18,674 nucleotides of DNA, from assembly GCA_014360855.1 (NCBI GenBank), contig JACIWP010000022.1, positions 1 to 18,674 on the forward strand, given 5' to 3'. A program made the translations under genes and the position numbers. Below the pieces are notes generated by a model. It searched no databases. It had not been told where the DNA came from and saw only the letters and a list, made by a program, of their open reading frames with translations. How positions within the stretch are numbered: position 1 is the first letter of the stretch; each line of letters opens with the position of its first letter. Of this stretch, positions 1-8,693 are shown piece by piece. This DNA is from Anaerolineae bacterium. Its GTDB lineage: Bacteria; Chloroflexota; Anaerolineae; JACIWP01.

Positions 1-13
1 GGCCGGCGTCATC

Positions 14-3000
14 GTGATGGCCATCAGCCCGGTGGAGAAGCTTCCCCGGCTTTCCAGGGATTTCTTCCAGCGCCATCGGCAGGAGCTGATTGTTTTTGCC
101 CTGCTGATGCTTGCGGCCGCCGGCATGCGCTTCTATCACCTGGGGCAGTTCCCGCCGGCCGCCTATTTGGACGAGGCCGACAACGGCCTGGAGGCGCTCA
201 AGCTCCTGGATTCCAGCGTCTACATCCCATATACCCGCGCCAGCAACGGCCATCCCACCCTGTTCCTGTACCTGCTGGGGCTGGGATTCCGCCTGTTCGG
301 GGAAGGGGTGCTGGCCATGCGCCTGGTCACCGCCTTCATCGGGCTGGCGACGGTGGCGGCGTTCTACTTCCTGGTGCGGGAGTGGTTCGGGATGCGGCCG
401 GCGCAGTGGGCGGCATTCGCCCTGGCCGTCTCGCGCTGGCACGTCAATTTCAGCCGCGTCGTCTTCGAGGCGGTGCTGACACCCTTCTTTGCCGTGCTGA
501 CCATGTGGTTCCTGGCGCGGGCACTGCGCACCGGGCGCTGGCGCGATTATGCCTGGGCCGGCCTGGCCCTCGGCCTGGGACTGCAGGGGTATCTGGGCTA
601 CCGCGTCTTCCCTGTCATCGTGACGCTGTACCTCCTGCTCCACATCCTGGCATGGCCCGGCCTCCTGCGGCGCATCTGGGCCGGCGTGCTGGCCCTGACC
701 GTCGCGGCCATCATCGGGTTCGGCCCCCTGGCGGTCTACTTTGCCCGCTTCCCCGAGGATTTCACCCACCGCGCCACGCAGGCCTCAGTCATGCAGGATA
801 TCGAACGGGAGGGGAGTTATCAGCCGCTGAAAGATAACATCCGCAAAACCGCGTTGATGTTTGTCTATCAGGGAGATCCGCGCCCGCGCCACAACCTGCC
901 CAACGCCCCCATGCTGGACCGCTGGAGCGCCATCTTCTTCATGCTGGGATTGGGGTACGCGCTGTACCGCTGGCGCGATCCCGACCACCTCATCCTGTGG
1001 CTGTGGCTGCCGATCGGCGCACTGCCGGGCGTGCTGTCCCTGGCCGATTCCAATCCGCACTCCCTGCGCACGATCATTAATCTACCGGCGGTGTTTCTGG
1101 CGGTGGCCGCCTTCTGGAACCCCACCATTGCCCTGTTCCGGCGGGTCTTTCAACCGTGGGGCAGTCGAGGGGTGCTGGCCGCCGGCGTGCTCCTGCTGGC
1201 CTTCAGCGGCTGGCTGAACGCCGACGCCTATTTCCGCAAGCAGGCCGGCGATCGCGCCGTGTACTACGACTTTGACCCGGACCAGAACCTGGCCGCTCAG
1301 TTCGCCCTGGAGCACGGCCGCACGCACCGCCTGCTCATCTCGCCGGCGCTGACCAACCACTCCGCCATTAAGTTCATTGACTACCGCATCCCGTACGAGG
1401 ACTTCCTGGTCAACCGACACCTGCCCATTCGCGAGGCGGTCACCCAGCCGGTCATGTTCATCCTGGAGCCGGCACATCAAAGCATCGTCCAGCGCCTGCA
1501 GGAGCTGTATCCCGGCGGCCGCCTTGGGACACACACGGACCGCTACGGTCAGGTGGCGTTCTACAGCTATGCCCTTACCCCGGAGGACATCACCGGCATC
1601 CAGGGCCTGCCGGCGGCCTATTACGCCGGCCCCGAAATAGGGGGAACCCCAGCCTTCACCCGCCGCGACCCAACCCTCGACCTGGAATGGGAGACGCCGC
1701 CGCTGTCCCTACCTTTCTCCGCGGAGTGGCGCGGCTCCCTCTTCGTGCCGGCCTATGGGGATTATGGGCTCTCCCTCGAGTGCCGCGGCGGCCGGGCGGT
1801 GCTGGTGCTGGGGGAGGAGGAGATACTGACGGCGGAGGGGGAGCGCCGGGAAACAGCGCGCCGCCTGCCGGCCGGCTTCCATCCCATCCGGGTGAGCGCG
1901 CAGTTCGCGGCCCTGCCGGCGGGTCTGCACCTGCGCTGGACGCCGCCGGGCGGCACCGAAGAGGCTGTCCCCCAGGTGTACCTGTACGACGAAGGGCTGT
2001 CCCGGTTTGGTCTGTTGGGACGCTACTTCCATGGGGCGGATCAATTTGGCGGCCAGCCGGCGCTGATCCAGATTGACCCGTACATCGCGCCCAATGATCC
2101 CCTGCCGGCGCCTTTCAGCATCGAATGGGTCGGCAAAATTTACATCCCGCGCGCCGGCGTCTACGCCTTCGGCACCAACTCCGACGACGGCTCGTACCTC
2201 TTCATTGACGGCCAGATGATTGTGGACAATGGGGGACATCATGGCGACGTCTACCGCGAGGGGATGATCCAGCTCAGCGAGGGATTCCACGACATCATCC
2301 TGCGCTACTTCCAGGTGGACGGCGGGCGCAAGATCGAGTTGTGGTGGACGCCGCCCGGCGGGGCGCATGAGCTGGTGCCGGCGCACTACCTGCGTCCGCC
2401 CGGCGTCTCGCTGGAGGAACTGCCGGCCCTGCCGAGCGCGCCGGCCATTCCCGCCGCCGGCCCGGTCCCACCGGTGGCCGGCGTAGACCTGGTAGCCAGT
2501 TGGGGCAGTGAAGGGGACGCGCCTGGGCAGTTCCGCACCCCGCGCGGCGTGGCGATGGACGCGCAGGGGCGCGTGTATGTGGCCGATGCCGGCAATGGGC
2601 GCGTGCAGGTCTTCTCCGCCCAGGGTGATTTCATCGGCGCCTGGACCACGGCGGCGGAACCCCTGCAGGAACCCTTCGATGTGGCAGTGGCGCCCGACGG
2701 ACGGGTGTACGTGCTGGATGTGGCGCGCCAGGTGATTGCCCGCTTCAGCCCGGAGGGCGCTTTCGAGAAGGAGTTCGGCGCGGACCTGGCCATGTACGGA
2801 CCGCGCGGGTTGGGCGTTGACCTGGCCGGCAATATCTATGTGGCGGACACCGGCGGCTCGCGCATCCTAAAGCTCTCGCCGGAGGGCGAACTGCTGGCGG
2901 TGCTGGCCGGCTTCGGCGCCGGCCCTGGGCAGGTCAATCAGCCTACCGATGCGGCGGTGGACTCCCTGGGGCGCATCTATATCGCCGATGTGCTGAACAT

Positions 3001-3301
3001 GCGCCTGCAGGTGCTGGATTCCGCCGGCGGATACCTGGGCGAATGGCCGATCTCGGGCGCCAATACTACTGACAGCCCGCACCTTGCGGTGGATGCCGCG
3101 GGCCGGCTCTTCCTGACCGATCCCGAGGCGCACATCGTGCTGGTGTACGACGGCCAGGGCAATCGCCTGGGCCAGTGGGGCGGCGAGGGAACGGGGCCAG
3201 GGCAGTTCCGCAAGGCGGTAGGGGTCGCGGCCGGCCCTGACGGCCTCGTCGCCGTCACGGATGTGTACAATCACCGCGTCCAGACCTTCCAGGTGCGGTA
3301 G
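14..3301 (+). CDS. GT39-type (PMT-like) membrane glycosyltransferase with two PA14 modules and an NHL propeller
   Basis: The protein is up to 1095 residues. Residues about 25-400 are a multi-span membrane domain. Its first outer loop carries an acidic pair (YLDEADNG, D53/E54), as in the GT39/ArnT/PMT family, which transfers sugars from polyprenyl-phosphate donors on the outer face of the membrane. Residues about 535-655 form a degenerate PA14-like beta module. Residues 664-793 form a well-preserved PA14 module (SDDGSYLFIDG near 723-733; PA14 domains often bind glycans). Residues 824-1095 hold six NHL-type repeats (GVAMDAQGRVYVADAGN and similar), enough for a six-bladed propeller. The start is uncertain: GTG 14 and ATG 17 have no visible ribosome site and the frame is open to the window edge, so the gene may begin upstream. 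It is followed after 14 bases by a second enzyme of the same kind. The substrate is unknown; cell-surface glycan or protein glycosylation is inferred. Confidence 0.85.
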   Translation: MMAISPVEKLPRLSRDFFQRHRQELIVFALLMLAAAGMRFYHLGQFPPAAYLDEADNGLEALKLLDSSVYIPYTRASNGHPTLFLYLLGLGFRLFGEGVLAMRLVTAFIGLATVAAFYFLVREWFGMRPAQWAAFALAVSRWHVNFSRVVFEAVLTPFFAVLTMWFLARALRTGRWRDYAWAGLALGLGLQGYLGYRVFPVIVTLYLLLHILAWPGLLRRIWAGVLALTVAAIIGFGPLAVYFARFPEDFTHRATQASVMQDIEREGSYQPLKDNIRKTALMFVYQGDPRPRHNLPNAPMLDRWSAIFFMLGLGYALYRWRDPDHLILWLWLPIGALPGVLSLADSNPHSLRTIINLPAVFLAVAAFWNPTIALFRRVFQPWGSRGVLAAGVLLLAFSGWLNADAYFRKQAGDRAVYYDFDPDQNLAAQFALEHGRTHRLLISPALTNHSAIKFIDYRIPYEDFLVNRHLPIREAVTQPVMFILEPAHQSIVQRLQELYPGGRLGTHTDRYGQVAFYSYALTPEDITGIQGLPAAYYAGPEIGGTPAFTRRDPTLDLEWETPPLSLPFSAEWRGSLFVPAYGDYGLSLECRGGRAVLVLGEEEILTAEGERRETARRLPAGFHPIRVSAQFAALPAGLHLRWTPPGGTEEAVPQVYLYDEGLSRFGLLGRYFHGADQFGGQPALIQIDPYIAPNDPLPAPFSIEWVGKIYIPRAGVYAFGTNSDDGSYLFIDGQMIVDNGGHHGDVYREGMIQLSEGFHDIILRYFQVDGGRKIELWWTPPGGAHELVPAHYLRPPGVSLEELPALPSAPAIPAAGPVPPVAGVDLVASWGSEGDAPGQFRTPRGVAMDAQGRVYVADAGNGRVQVFSAQGDFIGAWTTAAEPLQEPFDVAVAPDGRVYVLDVARQVIARFSPEGAFEKEFGADLAMYGPRGLGVDLAGNIYVADTGGSRILKLSPEGELLAVLAGFGAGPGQVNQPTDAAVDSLGRIYIADVLNMRLQVLDSAGGYLGEWPISGANTTDSPHLAVDAAGRLFLTDPEAHIVLVYDGQGNRLGQWGGEGTGPGQFRKAVGVAAGPDGLVAVTDVYNHRVQTFQVR
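2483..3292 (+). repeat. six NHL-type repeats (C-terminal propeller of the first glycosyltransferase)
   Basis: Six degenerate units of about 45 residues begin near residues 838, 886, 929, 976, 1022 and 1065. Each has the pattern P-x-G/D-V-A-V-D-x-x-G-x-x-Y-V-A-D-x-x-N-x-R-[VIL]-x-x-[FL]. Six units fit a closed beta-propeller. They are diverged at the DNA level, so this is an old protein repeat and not a recent tandem duplication. Confidence 0.8.
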
Positions 3302-3315
3302 GAGGGGCCGGCCGC

Positions 3316-6180
3316 ATGGGCAGGCACATGGCGAAGGGGCAGGGGCGGACGCGGCCGGCGTCCCTCCTGCTGATGGGCCTGCTCCTGGGCATGCTGGGCC
3401 AGGCGCTCCTGCTGAAGGAGCGGGCCTATGCGCCGGCGGCCGGCGCTCTCTTCGTCCTGGGGGGACTGCTGGCGGCGCTGGCTGGCGGGAAGGTGGATAC
3501 ATCCTCCGCCGCGGGGCCGGCAGTCTCTCGGCCCCCGCGCCGGCATTCCGCTCGCACCACTGCCGGCATCGCGCTGACCCTGTGCGGCACATCGGCATTG
3601 GGCTGGGCCGGCTGGCAGTGCTTCTGGCGCTGGGACGCGGTGCGCACCGCCTGGAGGTGGTACCTGGCCGGCGGCTTCGTCGTCCTGGCCGGCATGGCGC
3701 TTTGGGATGGGCATCAACCCCTGGCCGCCCTGCGCCGCGGCTGGGAGACGCGCCGGCGCTGGGCCGGCGAGGCCGCGGCGGTGGCGCTGATCATGGCGCT
3801 GGCCTTTGCCGTGACGCTGGCCGGCCTGGGGAACTTCCCGCCGGCCGGCGGCATCTCCTGGAACGACGAGGCCCAGATGGGCAAGGACGCCTACAGCGTC
3901 CTGCACCACGAGGGGCTTCCCTGGCAGTATCCCACCAGCGTGTACCCGGTGGCCCTTTCGTTTCTCCTCTTCGGTCCCACCACCTTTGCCCTGCGGCTCC
4001 CCTTTGCCGTCATGGGCGCCCTGCTGTGCCTGCCCTTTTATTTTCTGGCGCGGCGACTGCTGGGGCCGGCGCCGGCGCTGGCGACCGCGTTCCTGCTGGC
4101 CGTCTCCCGCTACCGCATCGCGCTCTCCCGGCTGGTCCTGCCGGTGGTGCCGGACCTGCTGTGCGCCCTGATCGCGCTGGCCTGCCTGGCGCGGGCGCTC
4201 CGCACGCGGGGGAAGCCCCCCTGGTTTATCGCCGGCCTGGCCCTGGCCCTGGGGCTGTACAGCCACGCTTCGTTCAAGCTGGTGCCGCTGTTCGCGCTGG
4301 TGCTGATGGGCAGTGCCGCTGTGCGCCGGCTGAGGGAAGTACAGCACAGTCCCTCCGCCGGCCGCCGCACGGCCCTCCGACAGTCCCTGGGCGGTCACTT
4401 GCCCGGCCTGATGGTCTTTCTGCTGGCGCTCGTTGTCTTCACCGCGCCGTATCTTGGCTTTGTACATCGGGAGCCGCAGGTCGCGCTGACGGAGCGCTTC
4501 ACCTCGATCCTGCCGGCCCTGTTCCATCCATCCGCCGTGCCGGCCCAGCCCTTAGGTCCCCGCCTGGTCCGCGCGCTCCTGTTCTATAACCTGGAAGGGG
4601 AGAGCTGGCCGGCGGCCAACCTGCCCGGCACGCCGGCGCTGGACCCTGTCAGCGGCGTCCTGTTTGCGCTGGGGCTGGTGATGGCGCTGGCCGGCATCTG
4701 GCGCGGCCCGAACGCATTTCTGGTGATATGGTTCCTGGTCACCCTGATCGGCGGCGGCGTCCTGCCGGCCGATTTCCGCGGTCACCGCATTGCCCTGGCG
4801 ATGCCGGCAGTCTATTTGCTGGCCGGCCTGCCCGTCCAAAGGCTGTGGGGCTTGCGGCAAGGCCTGGCGCCGCGCTGGCGGAGCCTGGCCGCCGGCCTGC
4901 TGGGGGTGTTCTTGCTCCTGGCCGCCGCCAGCAACCTGGGCCTCTTCTTCGGCCGGCAGATCCGCGACCCGCGCGTGCGCGCCGAGTTCGACCGCGACAT
5001 CAGCGCCCTGGCCAGCACGCTGGCCGGCTTTCAGGGTCAGCGCTATATTTACCTGATGGCGAACTTCCCGTTCTACAACCCGGGACAGGACTTCGCCTGG
5101 CTGGCCGGCGAGCCGCCCGGCCGGCGCATCATGTCCCTGGCCGAAGCGCTCCCGATCCATGAGGAGCTCCCGCTGGACCTGGCCTACGTCGCCTGTCAAC
5201 CGTATGATGGGACGGCCCTGGCCGCGGCGGTGCGAGCCTTTTATCCGGGCGCGGAGGAGATGTCCCTGGAAAGCCCGTATGGGCGCTATGCCTGCCGGCT
5301 GTTGCTGGTGCGCAAAGAAGAGGTCGCGGCGCGTCGCGGCCTGACCTTGCGGGTTCTTACAAGTGGCATGGGTTCCGCGAACCTGACGATGCGGGTGCCG
5401 GCGCTGAGGGTGGAACAGGGGGCCGGCGAGATTCCCCTTTCTCCGCCTTTTGGGGTACAATGGGCGGGCGCAGTCTACGTTCCAGTGTACGATGCATACC
5501 GCTTTCGGGCCGAGGGCAGTGGGCCGGTGGATGTGCAGGTGGACGGCCAGCCGGCCGCCGGCACAGCCCTATACCTGGCGGAAGGGTGGCACAGCTTGCG
5601 GGCGGCCGGCGAGTTCCAGGGTTTCCCCGTAGATGTGCCGCTGTGGTGGCAGCGCGGCGCCGGCGAGTGGGAAGCTGTGTCGCCGGCCTACTTCGATGCG
5701 TCCGCCGACGTTCCGGGTCTGCTGGCCTCGTATTACGAGTGCGGCGGTGGCGGGCCGGCCGGGGAGCCGGCCTGGCAGAGAGTCGAGCCGCTGATCGCCC
5801 TGCAGACGGTGCCCAGCGCATGGGAGGGCGCGCCGGCGAAAGTCTTGGCTGGCCGGCCCTACTGCGCGGCTTATGAGGGCTGGCTGAGGGTGGATCAGGC
5901 CGGCCGATACGGCTTTCGCGCCGTGGTCCAGGCCGGCGCAGTGCGCCTTTCGCTGGACAGTCAGACGGTGCTGGAGGATGCCGGCCAACCGTGGGCAAAA
6001 ACTGCGGTCGAAGGGGAGGTGCTGTTGCCCCCCGGGCCGCATGCCCTGCGTCTGGAATACCGCCGGCTGGAAGGGGAATTCAGCGGCCTGGCCCTGTACT
6101 GGCGGCCGCCGGCGGGGGAATGGGAGCCGGTGCCGCCGGCCGCCCTGTTCTATAGGCCGGCGCAAGCGGGGCAGGAATAG
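3316..6180 (+). CDS. GT39-type membrane glycosyltransferase with C-terminal PA14-like modules
   Basis: This 954-residue protein is a second GT39-like enzyme. Two or three membrane spans (about 15-55, 83-130) come before the core membrane domain (about 150-545). The core has an acidic pair in its first outer loop (SWNDEAQMGKDAY, D184/E185), the expected catalytic and donor-binding position of the family. After the last span (about 523-546) comes a soluble linker. Then two beta-rich PA14-like modules at about 675-795 and 800-945 each end in a W-x-x-P/G-x-x-E-x-x-x-V pattern, like the PA14 modules of the upstream gene but without the DDGS signature. ATG 3316 follows aggagggg at 3300-3307. The gene starts 14 bases after the upstream stop, so co-transcription is very likely. 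The extra N-terminal spans and lack of an NHL propeller distinguish it from its neighbour. Donor and acceptor are unknown. Confidence 0.85.
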   Translation: MGRHMAKGQGRTRPASLLLMGLLLGMLGQALLLKERAYAPAAGALFVLGGLLAALAGGKVDTSSAAGPAVSRPPRRHSARTTAGIALTLCGTSALGWAGWQCFWRWDAVRTAWRWYLAGGFVVLAGMALWDGHQPLAALRRGWETRRRWAGEAAAVALIMALAFAVTLAGLGNFPPAGGISWNDEAQMGKDAYSVLHHEGLPWQYPTSVYPVALSFLLFGPTTFALRLPFAVMGALLCLPFYFLARRLLGPAPALATAFLLAVSRYRIALSRLVLPVVPDLLCALIALACLARALRTRGKPPWFIAGLALALGLYSHASFKLVPLFALVLMGSAAVRRLREVQHSPSAGRRTALRQSLGGHLPGLMVFLLALVVFTAPYLGFVHREPQVALTERFTSILPALFHPSAVPAQPLGPRLVRALLFYNLEGESWPAANLPGTPALDPVSGVLFALGLVMALAGIWRGPNAFLVIWFLVTLIGGGVLPADFRGHRIALAMPAVYLLAGLPVQRLWGLRQGLAPRWRSLAAGLLGVFLLLAAASNLGLFFGRQIRDPRVRAEFDRDISALASTLAGFQGQRYIYLMANFPFYNPGQDFAWLAGEPPGRRIMSLAEALPIHEELPLDLAYVACQPYDGTALAAAVRAFYPGAEEMSLESPYGRYACRLLLVRKEEVAARRGLTLRVLTSGMGSANLTMRVPALRVEQGAGEIPLSPPFGVQWAGAVYVPVYDAYRFRAEGSGPVDVQVDGQPAAGTALYLAEGWHSLRAAGEFQGFPVDVPLWWQRGAGEWEAVSPAYFDASADVPGLLASYYECGGGGPAGEPAWQRVEPLIALQTVPSAWEGAPAKVLAGRPYCAAYEGWLRVDQAGRYGFRAVVQAGAVRLSLDSQTVLEDAGQPWAKTAVEGEVLLPPGPHALRLEYRRLEGEFSGLALYWRPPAGEWEPVPPAALFYRPAQAGQE

Positions 6181-6203
6181 AGATACTGGCAAGGAGGCCT
6201 GTC

Positions 6204-7358
6204 ATGAACCTGTACGAGTTTCAGTCGAAGCAGATTTTCGCCAAGCATGGCATCCCCATCCCGAAAGGGGAGCTGGCGCAGACGCCGGAGGAAGCCGAGG
6301 AAATCGCCGCCCGTCTAGGAGGCCGGGTGGTGGTGAAGGCGCAGGTGCTGGCCGGCGGGCGCGGCAAGGCCGGCGGCATCCGCCTGGCAGAGACGCCGGC
6401 GGAGGCCCGCGCCGCGGCGGAGGCCATCCTGGGGATGCAGATCAAAGGCCTGACAGTGCGGCGCGTCCTGGTGGACCAGGCCGCCGACATCGCGCAGGAG
6501 CTGTACCTGGGCATCGTGCTGGACCGCGCTGGCCGCCGGCTGGTGCTGATGGCATCCGCGGCCGGCGGGGTGGACATCGAGGAAGTTGCGGCGACGACAC
6601 CCGAAAAAATCGCCCGGGTGGATATTGACCCCCTGCTTGGCCTTCAGCCCTACCAGATGCGCCAGGTGGCCTGTGACATCGAGCTGGACCGGGCGTTGCT
6701 GACCCAGTTCACCCGCATTGGGCTGGGACTGTACGAGGCGCTGATGTACTCCGATGCGACCCTGGCGGAGATTAACCCCCTGGCGGTGACGGCCGGCGGC
6801 GAACTGCTGGCGCTGGACGGCAAAATGGTGGTGGACGACAACGGCCTGTACCGCCAGCCGGAGCTGGCGCGGGCGCGGGAAATGCTGGACGAGTCGCCGG
6901 CGGAGCGGGAAGCGCGCCAGTACGGCCTGAGCTACGTCAAGCTGGACGGCTACATCGGCTGTATGGTGAACGGGGCAGGCCTGGCTATGGCGACCATGGA
7001 CATGACAAAGCTTTACGGGGGCGCGCCGGCGAACTTCCTGGACATCGGCGGCGGGGCACGCGCCGACCGGGTAGCGGCAGCCCTGCGCATCATCCTGGCG
7101 GACCCCAATGTGCGCGCTGTGCTCATCAACATCTTTGGCGGCATCACCCGCTGTGATGAGGTGGCGCGCGGCATCCTGGAGGCTTTCGCGCAAGTGCCGT
7201 CGAAGGTGCCAGTGGTGGTGCGCCTCATTGGCACGAACGAGGAGGAGGGCCGGCGTCTGCTGGCCGAGGCCAATTTCATCACGGCGCGCACGCTGAGCGA
7301 GGCCGCCCGCCTGGCGGTGGAAGCGGCGCAGGCCGGCGCCGCCGTGCCAGCGGCATAA
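6204..7358 (+). CDS. sucC: succinyl-CoA ligase (ADP/GDP-forming), beta subunit
   Basis: The beta subunit of succinyl-CoA synthetase interconverts succinyl-CoA + ADP/GDP + Pi and succinate + CoA + ATP/GTP. The 384 residues match the usual length. The N-terminal ATP-grasp domain has MNLYEFQSKQIFAKHGIP and the nucleotide loop GGRGKAGGI (51-59). The metal-site motifs AEINPLAV (188-195) and LDGKMVVDDN (204-213) follow. The C-terminal CoA-ligase domain has CMVNGAGLAMATMD (253-266) and GGAPANFLDIGGGA (272-285). ATG 6204 is preceded by AAGGAGG at 6191-6197. sucD follows 12 bases after the stop. No promoter was seen in the 23 bases upstream, so transcription probably enters from the glycosyltransferase genes or from inside the preceding coding sequence. 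Nucleotide preference (ADP or GDP) cannot be read from sequence. Confidence 0.97.
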   Translation: MNLYEFQSKQIFAKHGIPIPKGELAQTPEEAEEIAARLGGRVVVKAQVLAGGRGKAGGIRLAETPAEARAAAEAILGMQIKGLTVRRVLVDQAADIAQELYLGIVLDRAGRRLVLMASAAGGVDIEEVAATTPEKIARVDIDPLLGLQPYQMRQVACDIELDRALLTQFTRIGLGLYEALMYSDATLAEINPLAVTAGGELLALDGKMVVDDNGLYRQPELARAREMLDESPAEREARQYGLSYVKLDGYIGCMVNGAGLAMATMDMTKLYGGAPANFLDIGGGARADRVAAALRIILADPNVRAVLINIFGGITRCDEVARGILEAFAQVPSKVPVVVRLIGTNEEEGRRLLAEANFITARTLSEAARLAVEAAQAGAAVPAA

Positions 7359-7370
7359 CGGGAGGAGATC

Positions 7371-8237
7371 ATGAGCATCCTGCTGGATAATCGTTCGCGG
7401 GTGGTCGTGCAGGGCATCACCGGCCGAGAAGGCTCGTTCCATACCCTGCAGATGGTGGAGTACGGCACACAGGTGGTGGCCGGCGTGACGCCGGGCAGGG
7501 GCGGCGAATGGCTGGAGGGCATCCCCATCTTCGACACAGTGGCCGCGGCGGTGGAGGCGACCGGCGCGGATACCTCGGCAATCTTCGTGCCGGCCCCGTA
7601 TGCCGCCGATGCCATCATGGAGGCGGCCGCGGCCGGCATTCAGCTCATCGTGTGCATTACCGAGGGCATCCCAGCTCTGGACATGCTCAAAGTGGTCGCT
7701 TTTGTGCGCTCGCGCGGGGCGCGCCTTATCGGCCCCAACTGCCCCGGCCTCATCACGCCCGGCCAAGCCAAAGTGGGCATTATGCCGGGCCATATCCACC
7801 GCCCCGGGCCGGTAGGGGTGGTGTCGCGGAGCGGCACCCTGACCTATGAAGTGGTGTATTCCCTCACCCAGCGGGGCATCGGACAGTCCACCGCGGTGGG
7901 CATCGGCGGGGATATGGTCATCGGGAGCAGTTTCGTGGACATCCTGGAGCTGTTCGAGCAGGACCCGCATACCGATATGGTGGTGATGATCGGCGAGATC
8001 GGGGGCAACGAGGAGGAGATCGCGGCGGAGTATATCGCCGGCCACATGAGCAAGCCGGTGGTGGCGTTCATCGCCGGCCTGACGGCACCGGAGGGCAAGC
8101 GCATGGGGCACGCCGGCGCCATCATCGCCGGCCGCTCCGGCGGCGCCCGGGAGAAGATCGCCCGCCTGAAAGAAGCGGGGGTGCGCGTGGCGGAGCACCC
8201 GGAGCAGATCGCCGACATCGTGGCGGGAATGCTCTAG
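7371..8237 (+). CDS. sucD: succinyl-CoA ligase (ADP/GDP-forming), alpha subunit
   Basis: The alpha subunit of succinyl-CoA synthetase carries the CoA-binding Rossmann domain and the phosphohistidine. The 288 residues match the normal length. The CoA loop GITGREG is at 15-21 and IGPNCPGLITP at 120-130. The second domain has SRSGTLTYE (152-160) and GEIGGNEEE (208-216). The catalytic histidine lies in KRMGHAGAI (H247, equivalent to E. coli SucD His246). ATG 7371 has gggagga at 7360-7366 in front of it. It pairs with sucC immediately upstream to make the complete enzyme. The next genes encode a 2-oxoacid:ferredoxin oxidoreductase that would make or use succinyl-CoA. Confidence 0.97.
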   Translation: MSILLDNRSRVVVQGITGREGSFHTLQMVEYGTQVVAGVTPGRGGEWLEGIPIFDTVAAAVEATGADTSAIFVPAPYAADAIMEAAAAGIQLIVCITEGIPALDMLKVVAFVRSRGARLIGPNCPGLITPGQAKVGIMPGHIHRPGPVGVVSRSGTLTYEVVYSLTQRGIGQSTAVGIGGDMVIGSSFVDILELFEQDPHTDMVVMIGEIGGNEEEIAAEYIAGHMSKPVVAFIAGLTAPEGKRMGHAGAIIAGRSGGAREKIARLKEAGVRVAEHPEQIADIVAGML

Positions 8238-8258
8238 GCCGGCAGGGCGCTCCCCGGA

Positions 8259-8286
8259 TTGACGAGCCGGCCGAAAATGTTACAAT
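8259..8286 (+). promoter_or_regulatory. predicted sigma-70 type promoter for the kor operon
   Basis: A -35 box TTGACG (8259-8264) is followed after 16 bases by a -10 box TACAAT (8281-8286). TG at 8278-8279 one base before it makes an extended -10. It lies in the 138-base gap between sucD and korD, with an expected transcript start near 8293 and a leader of about 80 bases. The gap is AT-richer around this site than its surroundings. The sequence match is good; activity is inferred. Confidence 0.7.
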
Positions 8287-8358
8287 ATGCACGTACAGGT
8301 TGGCGAGGTGGAACGGCCGGCCAAACTCTGTGCCGCATCTCAGCGTGGAGTGACTTCC

Positions 8359-8366
8359 AAAGGAGG
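8359..8366 (+). promoter_or_regulatory. ribosome binding site that fixes the korD start
   Basis: AAAGGAGG sits 9 bases before ATG 8376. The reading frame is open back to 8259, but that upstream part overlaps the promoter and does not resemble ferredoxin, so the start is placed at 8376. Confidence 0.8.
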
Positions 8367-8375
8367 AATACCGAT

Positions 8376-8693
8376 ATGCAAGCAGGAGAAGAATCACAAG
8401 TCGTCGAGGAGGCTCCGCCGGAGACGACAAAGCCGCGTCCGAAGCGACGAGGCAGGGTCACGGTCTTTGACAACTGGTGCAAAGGCTGTGGGCTTTGTGT
8501 GGCCTTCTGCCCGCGCAAAGTCTTCGAGCTGGGGCCGGAGGGCCATCCCGTGGTGGCGCATGAGGAGCGGTGCACGGCCTGCAACTGGTGCGTCTATCAC
8601 TGCCCGGACTTTGCCATTGTGGTGGAGCTGGTGGAAGGTGGTGAGCAGGAGCGAAAAACCGGTCAGGCTGTGGGAGGTAGGGTGCGGAGATGA
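8376..8693 (+). CDS. korD: 2-oxoacid:ferredoxin oxidoreductase delta subunit (2x[4Fe-4S] ferredoxin-like)
   Basis: This 105-residue protein is the ferredoxin-type subunit that carries electrons out of the four-subunit oxidoreductase. Two complete [4Fe-4S] motifs are visible: C35-x2-C38-x2-C41-x3-C45-P and C66-x2-C69-x2-C72-x3-C76-P. A polar, Pro/Glu/Lys-rich N-terminal tail of about 28 residues and a charged C-terminal tail of about 18 residues flank the core. The tails are longer than in minimal ferredoxins and are probably disordered. The start at 8376 is set by a strong ribosome site. The stop overlaps the korA start (ATGA at 8690-8693), so the two genes are translationally coupled. The order D-A-B-C is the one known from four-subunit KOR and POR-type enzymes. 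Confidence 0.92.
   Translation: MQAGEESQVVEEAPPETTKPRPKRRGRVTVFDNWCKGCGLCVAFCPRKVFELGPEGHPVVAHEERCTACNWCVYHCPDFAIVVELVEGGEQERKTGQAVGGRVRR

Noticed and set aside
6315..8198. A long open frame on the minus strand opposite sucC and sucD
   Set aside because: High GC in third codon positions opens antisense frames. The translation is His/Ala/Arg-rich without recognisable motifs, while the + strand genes are unmistakable.
8237..8272. GGCCGGC / GCCGGCC inverted arms after sucD as a terminator
   Set aside because: The loop would be 22 bases and no T-run follows. Each arm is simply another copy of the abundant GCCGGC palindrome.
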